Shown here piece by piece: positions 1-12,149 of a stretch of DNA of 64,000 nucleotides. The stretch comes from Limanda limanda (taxonomy: Eukaryota > Chordata > Actinopteri > Pleuronectiformes > Pleuronectidae), in the NCBI RefSeq assembly GCF_963576545.1, contig NC_083638.1, forward strand, positions 6,002,659 to 6,066,658, written 5' to 3'. Every line of letters begins with the position of its first letter. The first letter of the stretch is position 1. The notes beneath the pieces are model-generated. The model ran no database searches and was not told where the DNA came from. It saw only the letters and a list, made by a program, of their open reading frames with translations. The translations under genes were made by a program, and so were the position numbers.

Positions 1-463
1 TGAAATTAAAGTCTGTTTAGCCTTTTATTTTTATCACAACTCCTGGGAGCGATGTTGCCCTTTTTCTGCCTCTTACTCACTAATGGATTTTCTTGATTTG
101 CCACATTTCCTCTTAAAAGCGTTGTCATGTCGAGAACACTGACTAATGGGATATCTTGTGTTCGTGCCATTTTGGGATGATTCATCTAATTAAATCCCCA
201 AACAGCTCACAGTGGCTAATGTCACACATCATTAGCCCCAGTTAACAATAATTTCCCCAGCACACTAACTAACCCTCATGTAGAGGCTTTGTGTTGTCTC
301 GATTACACACACACACAGACACACACAGACCTGGATGGGTTTCTGAATTGGCAGTCCCGGCCCGGGGGCTCGAGCGTTGAGCAGGCCTCTGGGTCACAGC
401 ATCTGTTTGAAGTGACTGTTGGCTGCTACTGCTCTAAGATGACGGACACCAAAGAGGTGTAAA
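1..463. other. Non-coding stretch, no gene seen
   Basis: No open frame with coding character and no recognisable repeat apart from a short CA run near 305-330. It is ordinary AT-rich vertebrate non-coding DNA. Confidence 0.7.
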
Positions 464-487
464 GTGGCCTCCGACGTGTTCAAAATA

Positions 488-660
488 ACCACAAAGAGAC
501 GCAAAGTGACCACAAAGAGACGCAAAATGACCACAAAGAGACGCAAAATGACCACAAAGAACTCGCAAAATGGACATAAAGAGACTCTAACCACCACAAA
601 AAGGGCGAGCAGCCACAACAAAGAGACACAAAGACGACTACAAAGAGATGCAAAATGCCT
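488..660. repeat. Minisatellite of about 21 bp, fish type
   Basis: Tandem units of the form accacaaagagacgcaaaat start at 488, 509, 530 and 551. They then decay into related words (gacataaagagactc, acaacaaagagacacaaag, acaaagagatgcaaaatg) until about 660. The array keeps open frames on both strands, rich in Lys/Thr/Arg on + and in Leu/Val/Ser on -. These come from the repeat and are not proteins. Similar arrays are widespread in percomorph fishes (memory, not searched). The GC-richer tail at 690-760, with an agggggctttaat word, may belong to the same dispersed unit. Confidence 0.85.
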
Positions 661-860
661 TGGAAAGAGAAGAACACAAACAAAGAAATTCACAATGCCC
701 CCTCAGAGATACAGGGGGCTTTAATATCCCTGTGCCCGAAGGCCCCTGGACTAATATGTCAATGCTCATAGATGTGTGGTGCTGGTGTGAGACGGAGGAA
801 GTCGGACGTTGTTGTCTTTTAAATAATATTCCAGGACACACAGACGTAAAGTAGTGAACG

Positions 861-2836
861 CCTCCTTTTGCTCTGGCATGTTGCGTCACCCTATCTACGT
901 GTAGTTCTGTGTTATAACTTATAATTAACATTCACAGTCTGTCACACTTTAGTCCACAGTGACTTGTTCTCATTGAGAAGTTCACAAGGTTCTTCCTCAC
1001 CGACACAGCCTGCGGATTAGTTGCCATGGAGACAAAGCTGTCGGAAGTCGGGAGGAATACGTTTCCCGATACTTGTGTTTGCTTCCTTTGGGTGAAGGAA
1101 AATACGTAATGGGAAAGTTTGAGGAGCGTTGTTGACAGAGGGCTCGGTCGCTCTCTGGGACGATTTCTCACAGAAGCCTGTTGGATGAAAACATTTTATG
1201 TAGAAGTATATTTCTCCTCTTCTTCACTTTTCATGTTTTGCTATAAATTACTTTACTAAACCTATTTTCTTGTGTTTTCATAATCAAACGTAGAGCTAAA
1301 AAATAAACTGTATAATTTTTTAAAAACCCATACACCTTGAATTTATAATCTGAATATTCCTTCATGAATTATTCAGTGAGAGTATCCACTTAATGTTGGG
1401 TTTATGAGTCTGAGCTGCTTTATATGTGTCTTAACCTTGAATTGTTTGCATGTTATTGTCTTATCACATTGTGTTCTTGAGCTTTTAGTCATTAGCCCTT
1501 CAAAGGAGTAGCTAACAGGGCTGCACACAATGTCTGATACTTAAAAAAATAAGAAGATATTACGGCACGTCTTGTTGTTTACTGTAAATTAAAAAGCGCC
1601 CCTGTGTTTATGACACTTTCATTGAGAGCCTCTGCCTTTGTCGTAGCAGGGAGCTGCTATTTACAGAGGGCAGCAGCTTGTTCTGCAGAGCCATGGCAGT
1701 TGTTGTGATTCCTGTGGTTAGAGTTAACACAGCAGAGGCTCTTCCCTCCCTGTTGATAATGGTGATACTGGAGTCACTGGAGTGCAAGCTGGCAGTTTTG
1801 AAGTCGGCCACAGGGGGCTAAATGAGCCATCCAGTGAGTCTGTGGTTAAAGAGCAGAGCGGCATGACGTCCCTGTGCCCGAGCTCGGAAAGGACTGAAAT
1901 TCCAAAGTCTCTAAAGATGTATATGAAATATTTAGATGTGGTTTCTGGGCATTGCAGTCAGTGTGGGAGAAAAGAGAGAGATTTTAGATGAGGAGAGAGT
2001 TTATTCCTCTGGGCTCGTAAAAATAGGAAAGGAAAGAAGAAAGAAATATGTTGTCGAAATAACATTATGGGTATTTGTTAGTATCGTCTGAATTCCCCTA
2101 AAAGTTTAATCCAGAGTTTGAATTACACACTGGCTTTCTATGGATCCTTATTTTCCAGTCTGCACTAATCATAACAAGGCCTCAGGACGGACAGAACACA
2201 TCATCGATTAGAAGAAACAGTTTGTAACATAATGGAGAAGAATGTGAATGTTTAAAGTATTTGTACTTTACTAATTATAAAGAAGTCTCATGCATGCACA
2301 CACAAACAAGCGCAGTCTCTTGCAGGGTGACTGTGAATTCTTATCACTACAGGCAGGTGATACAGTCGATAACATTTCAAACAGAATAAAGAAATAAATA
2401 ACAACATGAGTGTCAAGGAACAAATTTAATTGTCTAATCAGAGCAAACTAAACTAAAACAGGGGGAACACAGGTAACACCTTTCTGCTTCTCACACACAC
2501 CCCATTCAACAACAACAACAACAACACTTGAACAATTAAATGATGAGCATGATTTCATTAAATTGTTTTAAAAATCAGAGACCGTGAATTACTTACCTGA
2601 TAATTCCTTCATGTGTTATTCACTTAAAGCAGCTATTGTCTGTTTGGTTCGTATAAGCGGTATACATTATACGTATACATTAGGGGATGAAGGCTTTGTT
2701 TTAATGATTCATGAGCCAAACTATGTTTATTACGAGGTGCAATTCGTTTTTTGACAGGAAACCTCTTGAATGTAGGTGAACAGAACAGTGGATCATGTAT
2801 GTATATGTTTTCTATTAGAGCCAAATAGAGGGAAAC
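861..2836. other. Non-coding stretch, no gene seen
   Basis: AT-rich sequence with only short chance frames. There is a small AAC microsatellite near 2508-2526. I see no splice-framed coding exon or RNA gene. Confidence 0.65.
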
Positions 2837-2909
2837 TGTTTCCACTCTGTCTCAAATTGAAGACGTTTCGTATGTTAGGCAAACATGACAACCACTATAC
2901 TATGGAAAC
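2837..2909 (-). pseudogene. tRNA-Val(AAC) pseudogene
   Basis: The reverse complement is 73 nt, the expected length of a tRNA-Val body without CCA. It opens GTTTCCATAGTATAGTGGTT and closes GTGGAAACA, so the 7-bp acceptor stem is fully complementary. The anticodon loop reads CTAACAT, giving anticodon AAC. From memory, vertebrate tRNA-Val(AAC) aligns end to end without gaps, and many differences are transitions. The T arm is broken: the B-box region reads CAATTTGAGAC where GGTTCGAAACC is expected, and its stem no longer pairs. D- and anticodon-stem mismatches add to this. It is read as a decayed, non-functional copy. Its neighbour, a tRNA-Asp remnant on the same strand, suggests an old tRNA cluster. 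Confidence 0.8.
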
Positions 2910-2975
2910 CGATTAATTTCATACATTAATCACTTCACTGCGATGTGTATAGATGTAAGAATAAATAAATAAATT

Positions 2976-3022
2976 AGTTCCCCAGTTGGGGAATCGAACC
3001 CCGGTCTTCCGCCTGACAGCAA
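2976..3022 (-). pseudogene. tRNA-Asp-like pseudogene, 3' part
   Basis: The reverse complement contains CTGTCAGGCGGAAGACCGGG followed by GTTCGATTCCCC. This matches the anticodon arm (GTC), variable region and T arm of vertebrate tRNA-Asp(GTC), with about two differences over roughly 31 nt (memory). The T loop and the C-box/B-box are intact. The 5' part is missing here because a Tc1/mariner-type element is inserted directly beside it. The matching 5' end is found on the far side of that element at 4056-4069. The acceptor 3' strand (ACTGGGGA) carries what looks like an extra base. A tRNA-Glu-like origin is a weaker alternative. Confidence 0.72.
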
Positions 3023-3025
3023 CAT

Positions 3026-4054
3026 TACAGTTTTTCACAATTGTTAACACACGTTTTTCAAAACAATAACGGCTTTCTCAAAAATGCACACAGAAAACTC
3101 AAAACCTCACACACAAAATGCTAAACCTCACACTCCCTTTGCAAGATGACTCTTTGCCATCAAATCTATTCACTGTTCACAAAATGGAACTCGTGTTTTC
3201 ATTTGGTACACACAGCCATATTTTCAAATGACACACACATACCATTTATTCAGTACACACAACTAAGCATTTGCTTGCACACTTCCAAGCATTTACAGCA
3301 CACTGAAGTGCAAAATTGAAAACACAATCATCGAAATGGAACACACCATATGAATGACAATGACTGGAGAATTAGCCATTTCTCCTTTTGAAAACCGTCT
3401 CAGTGTAGGCCTACTTTTTTCATAGTCAAACATAAAACAGCACACAAATATGCAGCAAAAAAAGGTTTATTTCGGTACACACAGAGAACAGTACAGTACT
3501 GACACAGACAGCATGAGAATGCAAGTTCAACACAGTGGGCTACAGTGAGACACTGTAGAAAAGGAACAATATTCGATTACAGGAACAATACATGCATGTG
3601 TCAGTGCTGAATGTTTGGTACTAACAAGCACAAACTCTCTCCGTAACTCCTTGATGCGTCTGGACGTTTCTAAATGTAGCATGGTCAGCCAGGATCCTAG
3701 TTTTTATTTGTCTGAGTGTGATAGCGTTGTTCTCATGAACCATATCTACAATTTCAGTCTCCTGTTCGGCTGTGAAAATGCGTGTTCTGCTTGAGTATTT
3801 GTGTGTTGTAGGTTGATGCTTTGAGATTTTACTTGAGAAGTGTGTGCAACAACTGAACATTGTGTGTAGTGTTTTGACAACAAGGTGATGTGTAATTTAC
3901 ATCAGAGTGTAGAGAAGGAAAGTCAGAGTCTAATGCAGATAAGGGAGTGTAAAGTAGTGCCAAATGGGGTCAAGCTATTGGTACATGAAGTGAATGTTGT
4001 GCAAATTGTGCCGAATTTTTGCTTTTTGTGTGTTAACAATTGTGAAAAACTGTA
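3026..4054 (-). mobile_element. Tc1/mariner-type DNA transposon, degenerate
   Basis: The element proper is 3028-4052 (1025 bp). It has perfect 25-bp terminal inverted repeats at 3028-3052 and 4028-4052, beginning CAGTTTTTCACAATTG. It is flanked by TA at 3026-3027 and 4053-4054, the target duplication of the Tc1/mariner superfamily. The minus strand encodes the N-terminal part of a transposase (3621-3860). No catalytic DDE/D domain is recognisable, and 1 kb is shorter than the usual 1.3-1.6 kb of an autonomous element, so it is a deleted, non-autonomous copy. It sits inside a tRNA-Asp remnant. A 4-bp ACAT word also flanks both ends, which leaves a longer duplication possible. Confidence 0.85.
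3621..3860 (-). pseudogene. Transposase N-terminal (HTH) fragment of Tc1/mariner type
   Basis: This 79-codon frame on the minus strand contains RTRIFTAEQETEIVDMVHEN followed by NAITLRQIKTRILADH. The pattern is that of the first helix-turn-helix of Tc1/mariner-related transposases found in fish, which binds the terminal repeats (known for the superfamily). The catalytic DDE/D core of about 200 residues that should follow is not recognisable before the element ends, and the frame closes with a short unrelated tail. It lies inside the terminal inverted repeats and reads in the same direction as the element. It cannot encode an active enzyme; a DNA-binding-only peptide is conceivable but unsupported. 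Confidence 0.65.
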
Positions 4055-4055
4055 A

Positions 4056-4069
4056 CATACTAACAAGGA
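4056..4069 (-). pseudogene. tRNA-Asp-like pseudogene, detached 5' end
   Basis: The reverse complement reads TCCTTGTTAGTAT, which fits the first 13 nt of vertebrate tRNA-Asp (TCCTCGTTAGTAT) with one transition. It lies immediately outside the right end of the transposon, while the 3' part lies immediately outside the left end. Removing the element brings the halves together on the same strand, but about 8 nt fewer than a full tRNA separate them. The copy was therefore already shortened, or lost D-arm bases later. The match is short, so the call rests on its position. Confidence 0.55.
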
Positions 4070-4070
4070 A

Positions 4071-7000
4071 GGGTGAAACGGTATATAGGCAGTAATATCC
4101 AATCAGTAGTCTCCTAGTGCACGGAAACCATTAACCCTCGATATTTTATTTTATATATTCACACACATCCATTTGACTTGCATTTTTCTTGTCTTCTATA
4201 AAGCTGCATGTCTACACACGCACGCACACACACACACACACAGACACACACAAACACTTAACCTTATTTGAGCACACAGCCATGTAAAGATTCTCTGAGT
4301 GGAGAAATAGATCACTGCTTAAAGCTGTTCACTGCTGTGCCTCCAGTCGGGTTCAGGGTCAACCTGTAAATACGCAGGTTTCAAGGTGTGTCGAGATAAT
4401 CACATTACAGATAAATTCACTATAAAAACAAAAGTTTCATGATTAAATGTTTTATTTAGTTTATTTATTGACCTGTGATGTTTTGTCTGCTTTCATCACA
4501 TAACAAGTCCTCCCTTTTCATCACTGCCTTCAAACCTCCGACAGTGGAAACAAAACTTTCACAAACCAGGTGCCGGCTCTCTGCAGCTTCTATTTAATTC
4601 CTCCTCATGCCATATTGATATAAATCAGAGCTCACCATGGGGCAATAACAGCGACAGCCAAGAATCTGTTAGATGGATGGTTTCATTTTATTCAAAGCCG
4701 GCCGCCCACGTTCTCGGAGCTCACACGTTCTTAAGGAAACATTTGTGTTTTCAGCACCTAACAACTGCTCAGCTGACAGCCGTGGTGATGATCTGCTCTG
4801 GAGGCGTTCTGTGCACTTGAAAGAAAGACAGAAAAAAGAAAAGCCCACTACGTCCACGTCTTCACAGTGTGCATGATTACACCCACAATTACAGCAGCGC
4901 TTAATTACTATCAAAGCAATAACAGCGAGTGGGGATGTTCACACAACAGGAGGTAGATATGAAAGCCAGTTGGATGTTTTCTTTTCCGTCACCCTGTTTT
5001 GATGTTAAAGCAGGAAAGGTGATCAACTCGATACCTGTAAAGAAATCAATCTTTTTTTTTATGAAGACTCGCTTGTTTCACAGTGAGCAAATGATTCACT
5101 ACAAACCATTGACCAGTGTTAACCAGTGGGAGTCTGAGAGCTCAGAGTTTATTAGATTTTTATGTGGATAAGCGTTTTATAGTGAGAAAAGGAAAGACAT
5201 GTATTTAATAGAAACCCAGACTGTCCCTATAATAGATAATATATTTTATAATGGGGAGAAAAGGACAGTAACTATTGACATTGACTCATTAATGATCTTA
5301 GTCATTTTACACTTCACTGATCATTCCGCGGAAAGGAATTTGTCTTTCAGAGTTAAATGTCTTTAGGCAATTGGGAACGAGTGAAAAATATGAGAAATAT
5401 AATCTGAGGAATCATCATCATCATTATTACATTGTACTCAACTGCATTTTATTAAGTATGATTAGCATTAACATGAGGGAACATACACCTGCTGATTCAT
5501 GCAATAATACAATTATAAAAATCATGTGCTGGCAGTGCGATACATTTCAATAAAGGAGAGACTTCAAATAATCAAATAATTAAATAAATGTGTTGTGATA
5601 TTTATTATCTCTCAGTTTAATTTGGCTTATTTTGCTGAAAAAAATCTTTCGAGTATAAATCTTCTCTACAGGTAAACTAGGTAGAATGAACACAAAATAT
5701 AAACTGTATTATAATCATAAAAAGCTCTGTAGCACATACAGCACATAAACAACACACAAGAGAGAGCTTCAGTTGATGTTCATATTAAATATCAGAACAC
5801 TGAACAGATTCCTTGTCCATCCTTGTTAGTCGAGGCTGAGGATATCGTTGATAGATTACAGCAGTTAGCATCTCAGGCCCATTAATGACTTCGTCCCCTC
5901 ATCAAACATGCAACTCGTGTTTAATATAGGATCAAAGTGTTGGATGTAAAACACACTTTAACAGGATATGTATGAAAATTGTAAGTAATCTTGGAGAAAG
6001 ATACGAGTTTGTCCATCAAGGGTCCAGACCTAGAATCTATTACATTTCATGGCTTGCGTTTTAATCTAAGACTACTGTATTTAAATATGGACGAATCCCA
6101 AAAGTGACGCTAAAGCCTCAATAATCTCAAAATAAGTTTCTGTCCTTCTAAGCAGTTTTTATCACACTTTACATTGACATGATTTTCAGTGGCTACCTGG
6201 CACTGAGGTTTGGATCCCATCGCTTCTAAAAGAGCTGCTTTATGATTCTGCTTCCTCTTTTCACTCCTCTATGAAGATTCAACGTCAGCAAAGCCAGTTG
6301 TGTAACATCACCATAGAAACACAACAACAGGAGCATCAACGGATTACCAAATTACAGATAGCCTTAATATAGATACAGTTTCCATGAGCGCAGGTGTTGT
6401 TTATCTGACATTTTTTAGCCCGGGCAGTTTTGGACGTTTACTTCAGCTGCTACACAACAACACCACAGAGGGATTAATTAAAAAGTGCTTTGCGTCATAT
6501 TTGTATCCCCGCCTCTGCATTGCAACCCGTTTCAGCTTTGTCAGTTTCATGACATGTGTTGCACACGTTAATTATGTTCTGCACAAAAGAAACACACACA
6601 TGACAGAGGATGTGATTTCAACACAGTCCGGGCAAATATAAGTCCATGTGTGGCTGCCCTTAGGACTGTGGTATTTTGTATTGCACGACTGTTAAACACT
6701 GTCGGCAGCCTCAGGAGGACAGGATGGACCAAGGTCCTTGAGGAAAAGATGGAGTTCGCACACATGCCAACGCAATTTCCCACTCACACACAGACGCACT
6801 TGTGCAGCAGCTGATGTGTCTCAATCCGAGCTGTTTCCTGTCTGCTCCAGGGACTTTATCGCTGCTTATCTCTCTGCCTTCTGGATCAAGCAGGTCTGCC
6901 TACACATGGCCACCTGTCTGAACACTGCTCTGATTACATTACACACACTGGGACCTCTGCAGTGTGCTTCTGTGTGTATGTGTGGGTGTTTGTGTGTGTG

Positions 7001-7290
7001 TGTGTGTGTTGATGGGATTCTCTGCTGATGCTGCGACTGAGGGAGGACAGATGTCTCTTCGTGGAGGTGGACCAAGGCAGGAAAAAAAATGAAACAGCGT
7101 ATTTTCTGTTTGCTTGTTTATTTTTCAAGGACTACATACAGCCTTGAGTAGAGTAAATGGAAACTATTAGATTCAGTGCATTAGGAACAGAGAGGCCATG
7201 TATAAAGTCCCTGGATCTCATAACTCTCCGTTTGTTAAACAGTTAGATTATTGATTGTCATAAAATGTGAGGTGATGTAATAATCGTTAA
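4071..7290. other. Non-coding stretch with two microsatellites
   Basis: No exon or RNA gene is visible. It holds a CA run at 4213-4257 and a GT run at 6971-7010, otherwise AT-rich unique-looking DNA. Confidence 0.65.
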
Positions 7291-7435
7291 ATTTATCTAA
7301 AGCGACTTCCAATAAGTGCAGTTAACCCTGAGGGGACAAACCCAGGACAGCAAGATTCATGTAAGTACATTAGCTTCACAAAAAGCCAAACTACAAAGTG
7401 CAACATCCACAGTAAGTGCAACTTGACTTAGACCG
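7291..7435 (+). repeat. Dispersed fish repeat, family A, + copy
   Basis: The segment opens with tctaaagcgacttccaataa and contains gaggggacaaacccagga and ccaaactacaaagtgcaa. The same ordered words appear in reverse complement at 30815-30990, so these are two copies of one dispersed family in opposite orientation. The tctaaagcgactt word is the reverse of the aagtcgctttgga tail common on fish SINE-like and LINE-related repeats (memory). Confidence 0.75.
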
Positions 7436-7439
7436 TCTC

Positions 7440-10400
7440 TGTAGCCAAAGTGTAGTCGGAAGAGATTTAGTTGACACTCTACATTGTTCTGAAGTAAACA
7501 GAGACGCCAGAGAATTTGCAAATAAGCAGAAACCGGAAGACACTCAACACCAGCAGAGAAACTCTACTTCCACTAGTGTTTCGTGCGGTTTAATTGAGGT
7601 TAGAGGTCAGATTTGAATTGGTCCTGGTTAATATTAGAGAAAAGGTTTTATTTAGGCAATGCGCAATAAATGGAAGTCAATGTAAAGACCTCATAAGTAC
7701 AGCTGCACATAGCTGCTTGTATAGGTGTACTTGTACTTTAATGTGTTGTGCAGAACCTCTTCAAAACAACACCGGCTGTGTGTGATCATTCCAGGAAAAG
7801 GAGAATTTAAAAGCAGACTGATGTGACCAGAGTCTTTGGAGCAGTGCACTGTAATCAGGGAGTGGGAGTCGTGCACCATATGTATGAGCATGTCAGGTAC
7901 CTGTCTGGATGTTAGCACAGTGGGGGTGGCTTGCACATTAGGCACAGCGAGCTTCTGCATGCATGAGATGTGAGCCTGTGTCTGTAAAATGGCTGGATGA
8001 ATTTACTGCCACCCCCCCACTGCTTCTCTCCTACCGGGGGGGATTTTCCTTCCCTTCAAGTCCATAAATACACGTCCACACAGACAGCCTATTTGTCTGT
8101 GCTTGGGCAGCGGTTGACTGGCAAGCAGGGTAATAACCTTCTCACCGGGACGGATTAACAGCAGAATGAGAATCGCAGACATGACACATATGCATACATC
8201 ATGTTTGCAGGTGCGGAGGGTTTTTCGCGCTGGCGCTGCTCCGAGGTGTGGGACAGGGATCAGAATTGGTCGTGAAGCTGTCGACGCCCCCATATGGCAG
8301 AAAGATTTGATGAATTAATAGAGATAATGATGAAGATGAATGGATGCAGGTATTTCCCTGCTGTAAATTACCAGTACTGTGCCAGGTGTGAAAGATTCCG
8401 TGTTTTTCACCGGCTGACTAAAGCCACATCTGGATGTCGTTTCCTCGTCAATTTGTACGGTGGAAAAAAATTATAACATCATTAAGACAGAGACACTGGT
8501 TGTTTGCCTTTGAGTGATCATCGGCCCCGAGTAATTATGTCCCATGAACTGGACTAATGAGAAAGCCACAAGCTGTAAATAATGGAGGCCAGTCATCCAC
8601 AGTTTTGTTAACAGCTTGGATTTGTTAAATCACCAGCCTGCCACCGGTATTTACACCGACTCATATGAGATCGTTAACGGTTAACCTGCACGTTGTTTGC
8701 TAGAACACGTGTGACATTTTCACACCTTGTAAGATGATGTTTTTATCTACAGAATAAAGGAAACAGGCAAAGCGCCCTAGATGTAAAAGTCGACCTTGAG
8801 CTGAATAACAGATCCACAACACAACAAACATACTGTATCTCGGGATGAAAATGCGACGCCTCATAGGCTAACCAGACCTCGTTCAAATAAGAATTACCAC
8901 TAATTAGCACTTATCTTTTTGGTATTATTCCTCTGCCTCCTGGACTTTCTGTAATATCTCACAATGCGTCAATTAAGTCACGATGCTGCTTTGCCCCTGA
9001 AGAGCAGAGGACAGCTCTGCATGTAGCAACAACATTCTATAAATGTTTCAAGACTCTTTGTTCTAAATATTTCAACACAAACTATCTTCTGGTTGGTGTT
9101 GTACAGAAATCACACGTTGACAGGCCTTTAAATAGATAGAACATTACACTCATGTATTATTATTAGATACTTTATTAAATACCTATGAATTATTTCTCGT
9201 GTTGTCTCATTTGTGAACTCGAAGAGACACAAACTCGCTGATAACAGCTGAACCTAATTAGTTTTCTTTTTTTCGTTTGAGGTGGCAGCCTGTGCTAGAA
9301 AAATTGGATAAATAATTAAAGTTCAATTTCCTCGGTTCAACCTTCCCTGATGACAGGTAATTTACCTTTAGGCTGAATGAATCTGCACCAAAACAAATAG
9401 GAAAAGACGCATCCAGGCTGGTGATTGGCTGATTCCCACCACCCACCAGACGCTGTTTTCGTTTGCTGTCAATAACTTCCAAGAAAAGACCAGAAGCAAC
9501 AACCACCTCCGCGAAGCAAACTTATTTCTAATTGTATAATAATTCAGGCACTGTTAAATATTCCAACGTGCAATCCTTTTCACAATAAAACAACAAGCTG
9601 AGAGATGCTAAAAGGCTCCACCAGACCTGATGAGAACTGTATCTGTCAGTTCACAGTGTCGCTATAACTGGAAAAATGTTGTGAATTGGTGAATGTTACC
9701 TGTGTCTCCTTTGCAAGCTGTTTCTCTTTCTCTCAAAAGCACCTAACAACACTTTTTAGCCAATACAGACATTTTATTTATCATCGTTCATTTCTTATAA
9801 ATTACATACCTTTCACATCAATATACAAATATTTGACAGAGGTATCACAGTGTTGTTTGAACACACAAATACAACACATTTTGTTCACAGCATCCATATT
9901 TCTTTACACATTTCAAAGCATTTCAAGTGACTAAGTGTGTTTATTTACGTTGCACATAATCGGCATTTTGAATAAAGACTGTCAGGTTGAAAACTAACAT
10001 AAAAAGCTAGTAAGTGAATCGAAAATACGGATTTACTATTACTACAACTATTTTTTCCATGTTAAAGAGGAAATATTTTAGTTTAAGAAAATCACTACAT
10101 TTCCTCAGGCTTATTCTTTACACACTGCGTGACTTTGCTGCGCTGACGCAATGCTTTAGGTGTCGCGGTGTAATTTCTACAGTAGGTGGTGACACTCACC
10201 AGATCAAAGACAGTAAACATGTAACAGTGGCTTGATATCTATTCGCTTTGATGCTCAGAACGTTCTTCTAAATTATTCCCTCCACAATGCAGGTGGGCGT
10301 AGAAACATTTCTTCTGCCGCCCACATCCAAACTCTTTGCATGTGCAACGTTTCTGCTCTAAACGTGCCGCGCTGTGCAATTACATTTGAAACGCATGCCA

Positions 10401-11157
10401 ACAACACAGGCTTTTCACGGTTACTTAATTGCTTTGTGTCCCCTCATGCAAAATCCTCTTTTCTAAATACATGAATCCAATCTCTCAGTTAACAGCAGTT
10501 ATTAACCCCGAATCACAATATGTGGCTGTGTTAAAACACTGCGCTGGCGAGCGAAGTGTGACTCGCTCTTCTTTCAGTCTCTGGCTTTGTGGATTATTCA
10601 TTGGATTCATTTTAATTTTTAATTCACGTTTGATTTACATTGTGTAAAGTTGTTTATTTGGAACAGTGTCAGGTTGTGTTTGGCAGCATCACGGCTCTGT
10701 ACTTTCACTTTTACCCTCCGAGCTGTGTTGGTGCAATCTGACCCAAACAGGGTGTGACTCTCGGGACAGAAACGTCAGCTTGTCTGGGGCCAAAAAAACA
10801 AAAAGTCTGACAAATGATGGATGAACTGTCAGGAAACCTGGTGCAGACCTTTCTGATTGACAGCCGAGGAAACTTCATCTGAAGATTTTCTGGATCCTTT
10901 CGGATCAGTTGAGCAAACAAACTGACACGTGGGGACGGTAATGCCTCGTGAAACCCTGGTACTTTCACACATCAACCTGCAATGAGGTATTCAGGTTAAT
11001 AACAACCTACTTATTATGCTGAACGGCTTCTGTAGTTGTGGCTTTTGCATTCTTGTCTTCTGTTAATGAGCCTGTGTTTCATATTTTGTCTGGAATGCAG
11101 GGGATTGAATCGTGATTTGTTCATTTACGTTCATAAAGTTAAATACTCTAACTATAG
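7440..11157. other. Non-coding stretch, no gene seen
   Basis: Several frames of 60-96 codons exist on both strands, but none shows a recognisable domain, splice framing or compositional bias. The stretch 10010-10640 is open in several frames because it is poor in stops by chance. No RNA gene recognised. Confidence 0.6.
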
Positions 11158-11158
11158 G

Positions 11159-11233
<75 letters not shown>

Positions 11234-11249
11234 CCAATCAATCAATCAA

Positions 11250-11300
<51 letters not shown>
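11158..11300. repeat. (CAAT)n tetranucleotide microsatellite
   Basis: About 143 bp of caat units with scattered caac variants. It is immediately followed by aactatatctgtacagctcc, whose reverse complement resembles the ctgtacagatatagtttgattg type of tail on fish retroposons. This suggests the microsatellite grew from such a tail. It produces poly-(Asn-Gln-Ser-Ile) frames that are not genes. Confidence 0.95.
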
Positions 11301-11302
<2 letters not shown>

Positions 11303-12149
11303 CTATATCTGTACAGCTCCTTTTAAACGAACCCAATGCAATTGGAGTCTGATCAAATCATGTTTAATGTATAAATATGTTTCACAAATAGTCTAAATGC
11401 ATGTGCTCCTCCTGCAGCCCTTCTATTACCATGCCAACGGACCTCCGCTCTGCTCTCTCGGAGAAACCAAATGGATTTCAGCCCGACTGTCATTACACCA
11501 CATTTTCACTTTGGTAAATTTAGACACGGCTGAGGTCTTGAATTTCAGTCCCTAGTGCAGCGCGACCGTGAACCAATTCAGTTTTCTGTTCCCCTCAAGG
11601 TTATTCAATGGCTAAATAATAATAATAATGTGCAAAAAGATTGTCAATCAAACCCTCTGTTAAATAACCTCATGGATTCTTGAAGATACCAAGAGACCAA
11701 CAATTGCTGTTCTGTTACAACATCCTTGATTATATTGTTTCACCGTTTCCACTACAAGATTTTCCACATTATTCATTCTTTATTGGATCTACTATTTACT
11801 CCATCTTCCGGTTTCACTTTATTGTGTCACATCTTGATGCATCTCATTTTGATTCATTGAGCATAAATCTTACGTTGCTCGCGAGGCGGCTCAGTTGGGT
11901 GTAACGTGTTTATTTCCCACCGGAGCACTTGTTATTTATCTCCGAGGATCGGATTCCTCAATGATCGCTGGTGTCACGCTGTTGTGAAAATGTTGTTTCC
12001 CTCATCTCGTCCGCCTCCTGCCCTGACAGACACAGTGTGACACTAAAATCCATGATCAGAGGCAGTTGTGTAAAGCTGCAGTAGCGCTAATCTGTCAGGT
12101 GTTTCCTTAAGGAGTTTTAAGGTTATTTAAGGGAATTTATCACCTCATT

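Noticed and set aside
488..660. CRISPR-like array
   Set aside because: Contiguous minisatellite units without unique spacers, in a vertebrate context.
11036..11396. Asn-Gln-Ser-Ile repeat proteins
   Set aside because: Translation of the (CAAT)n microsatellite.
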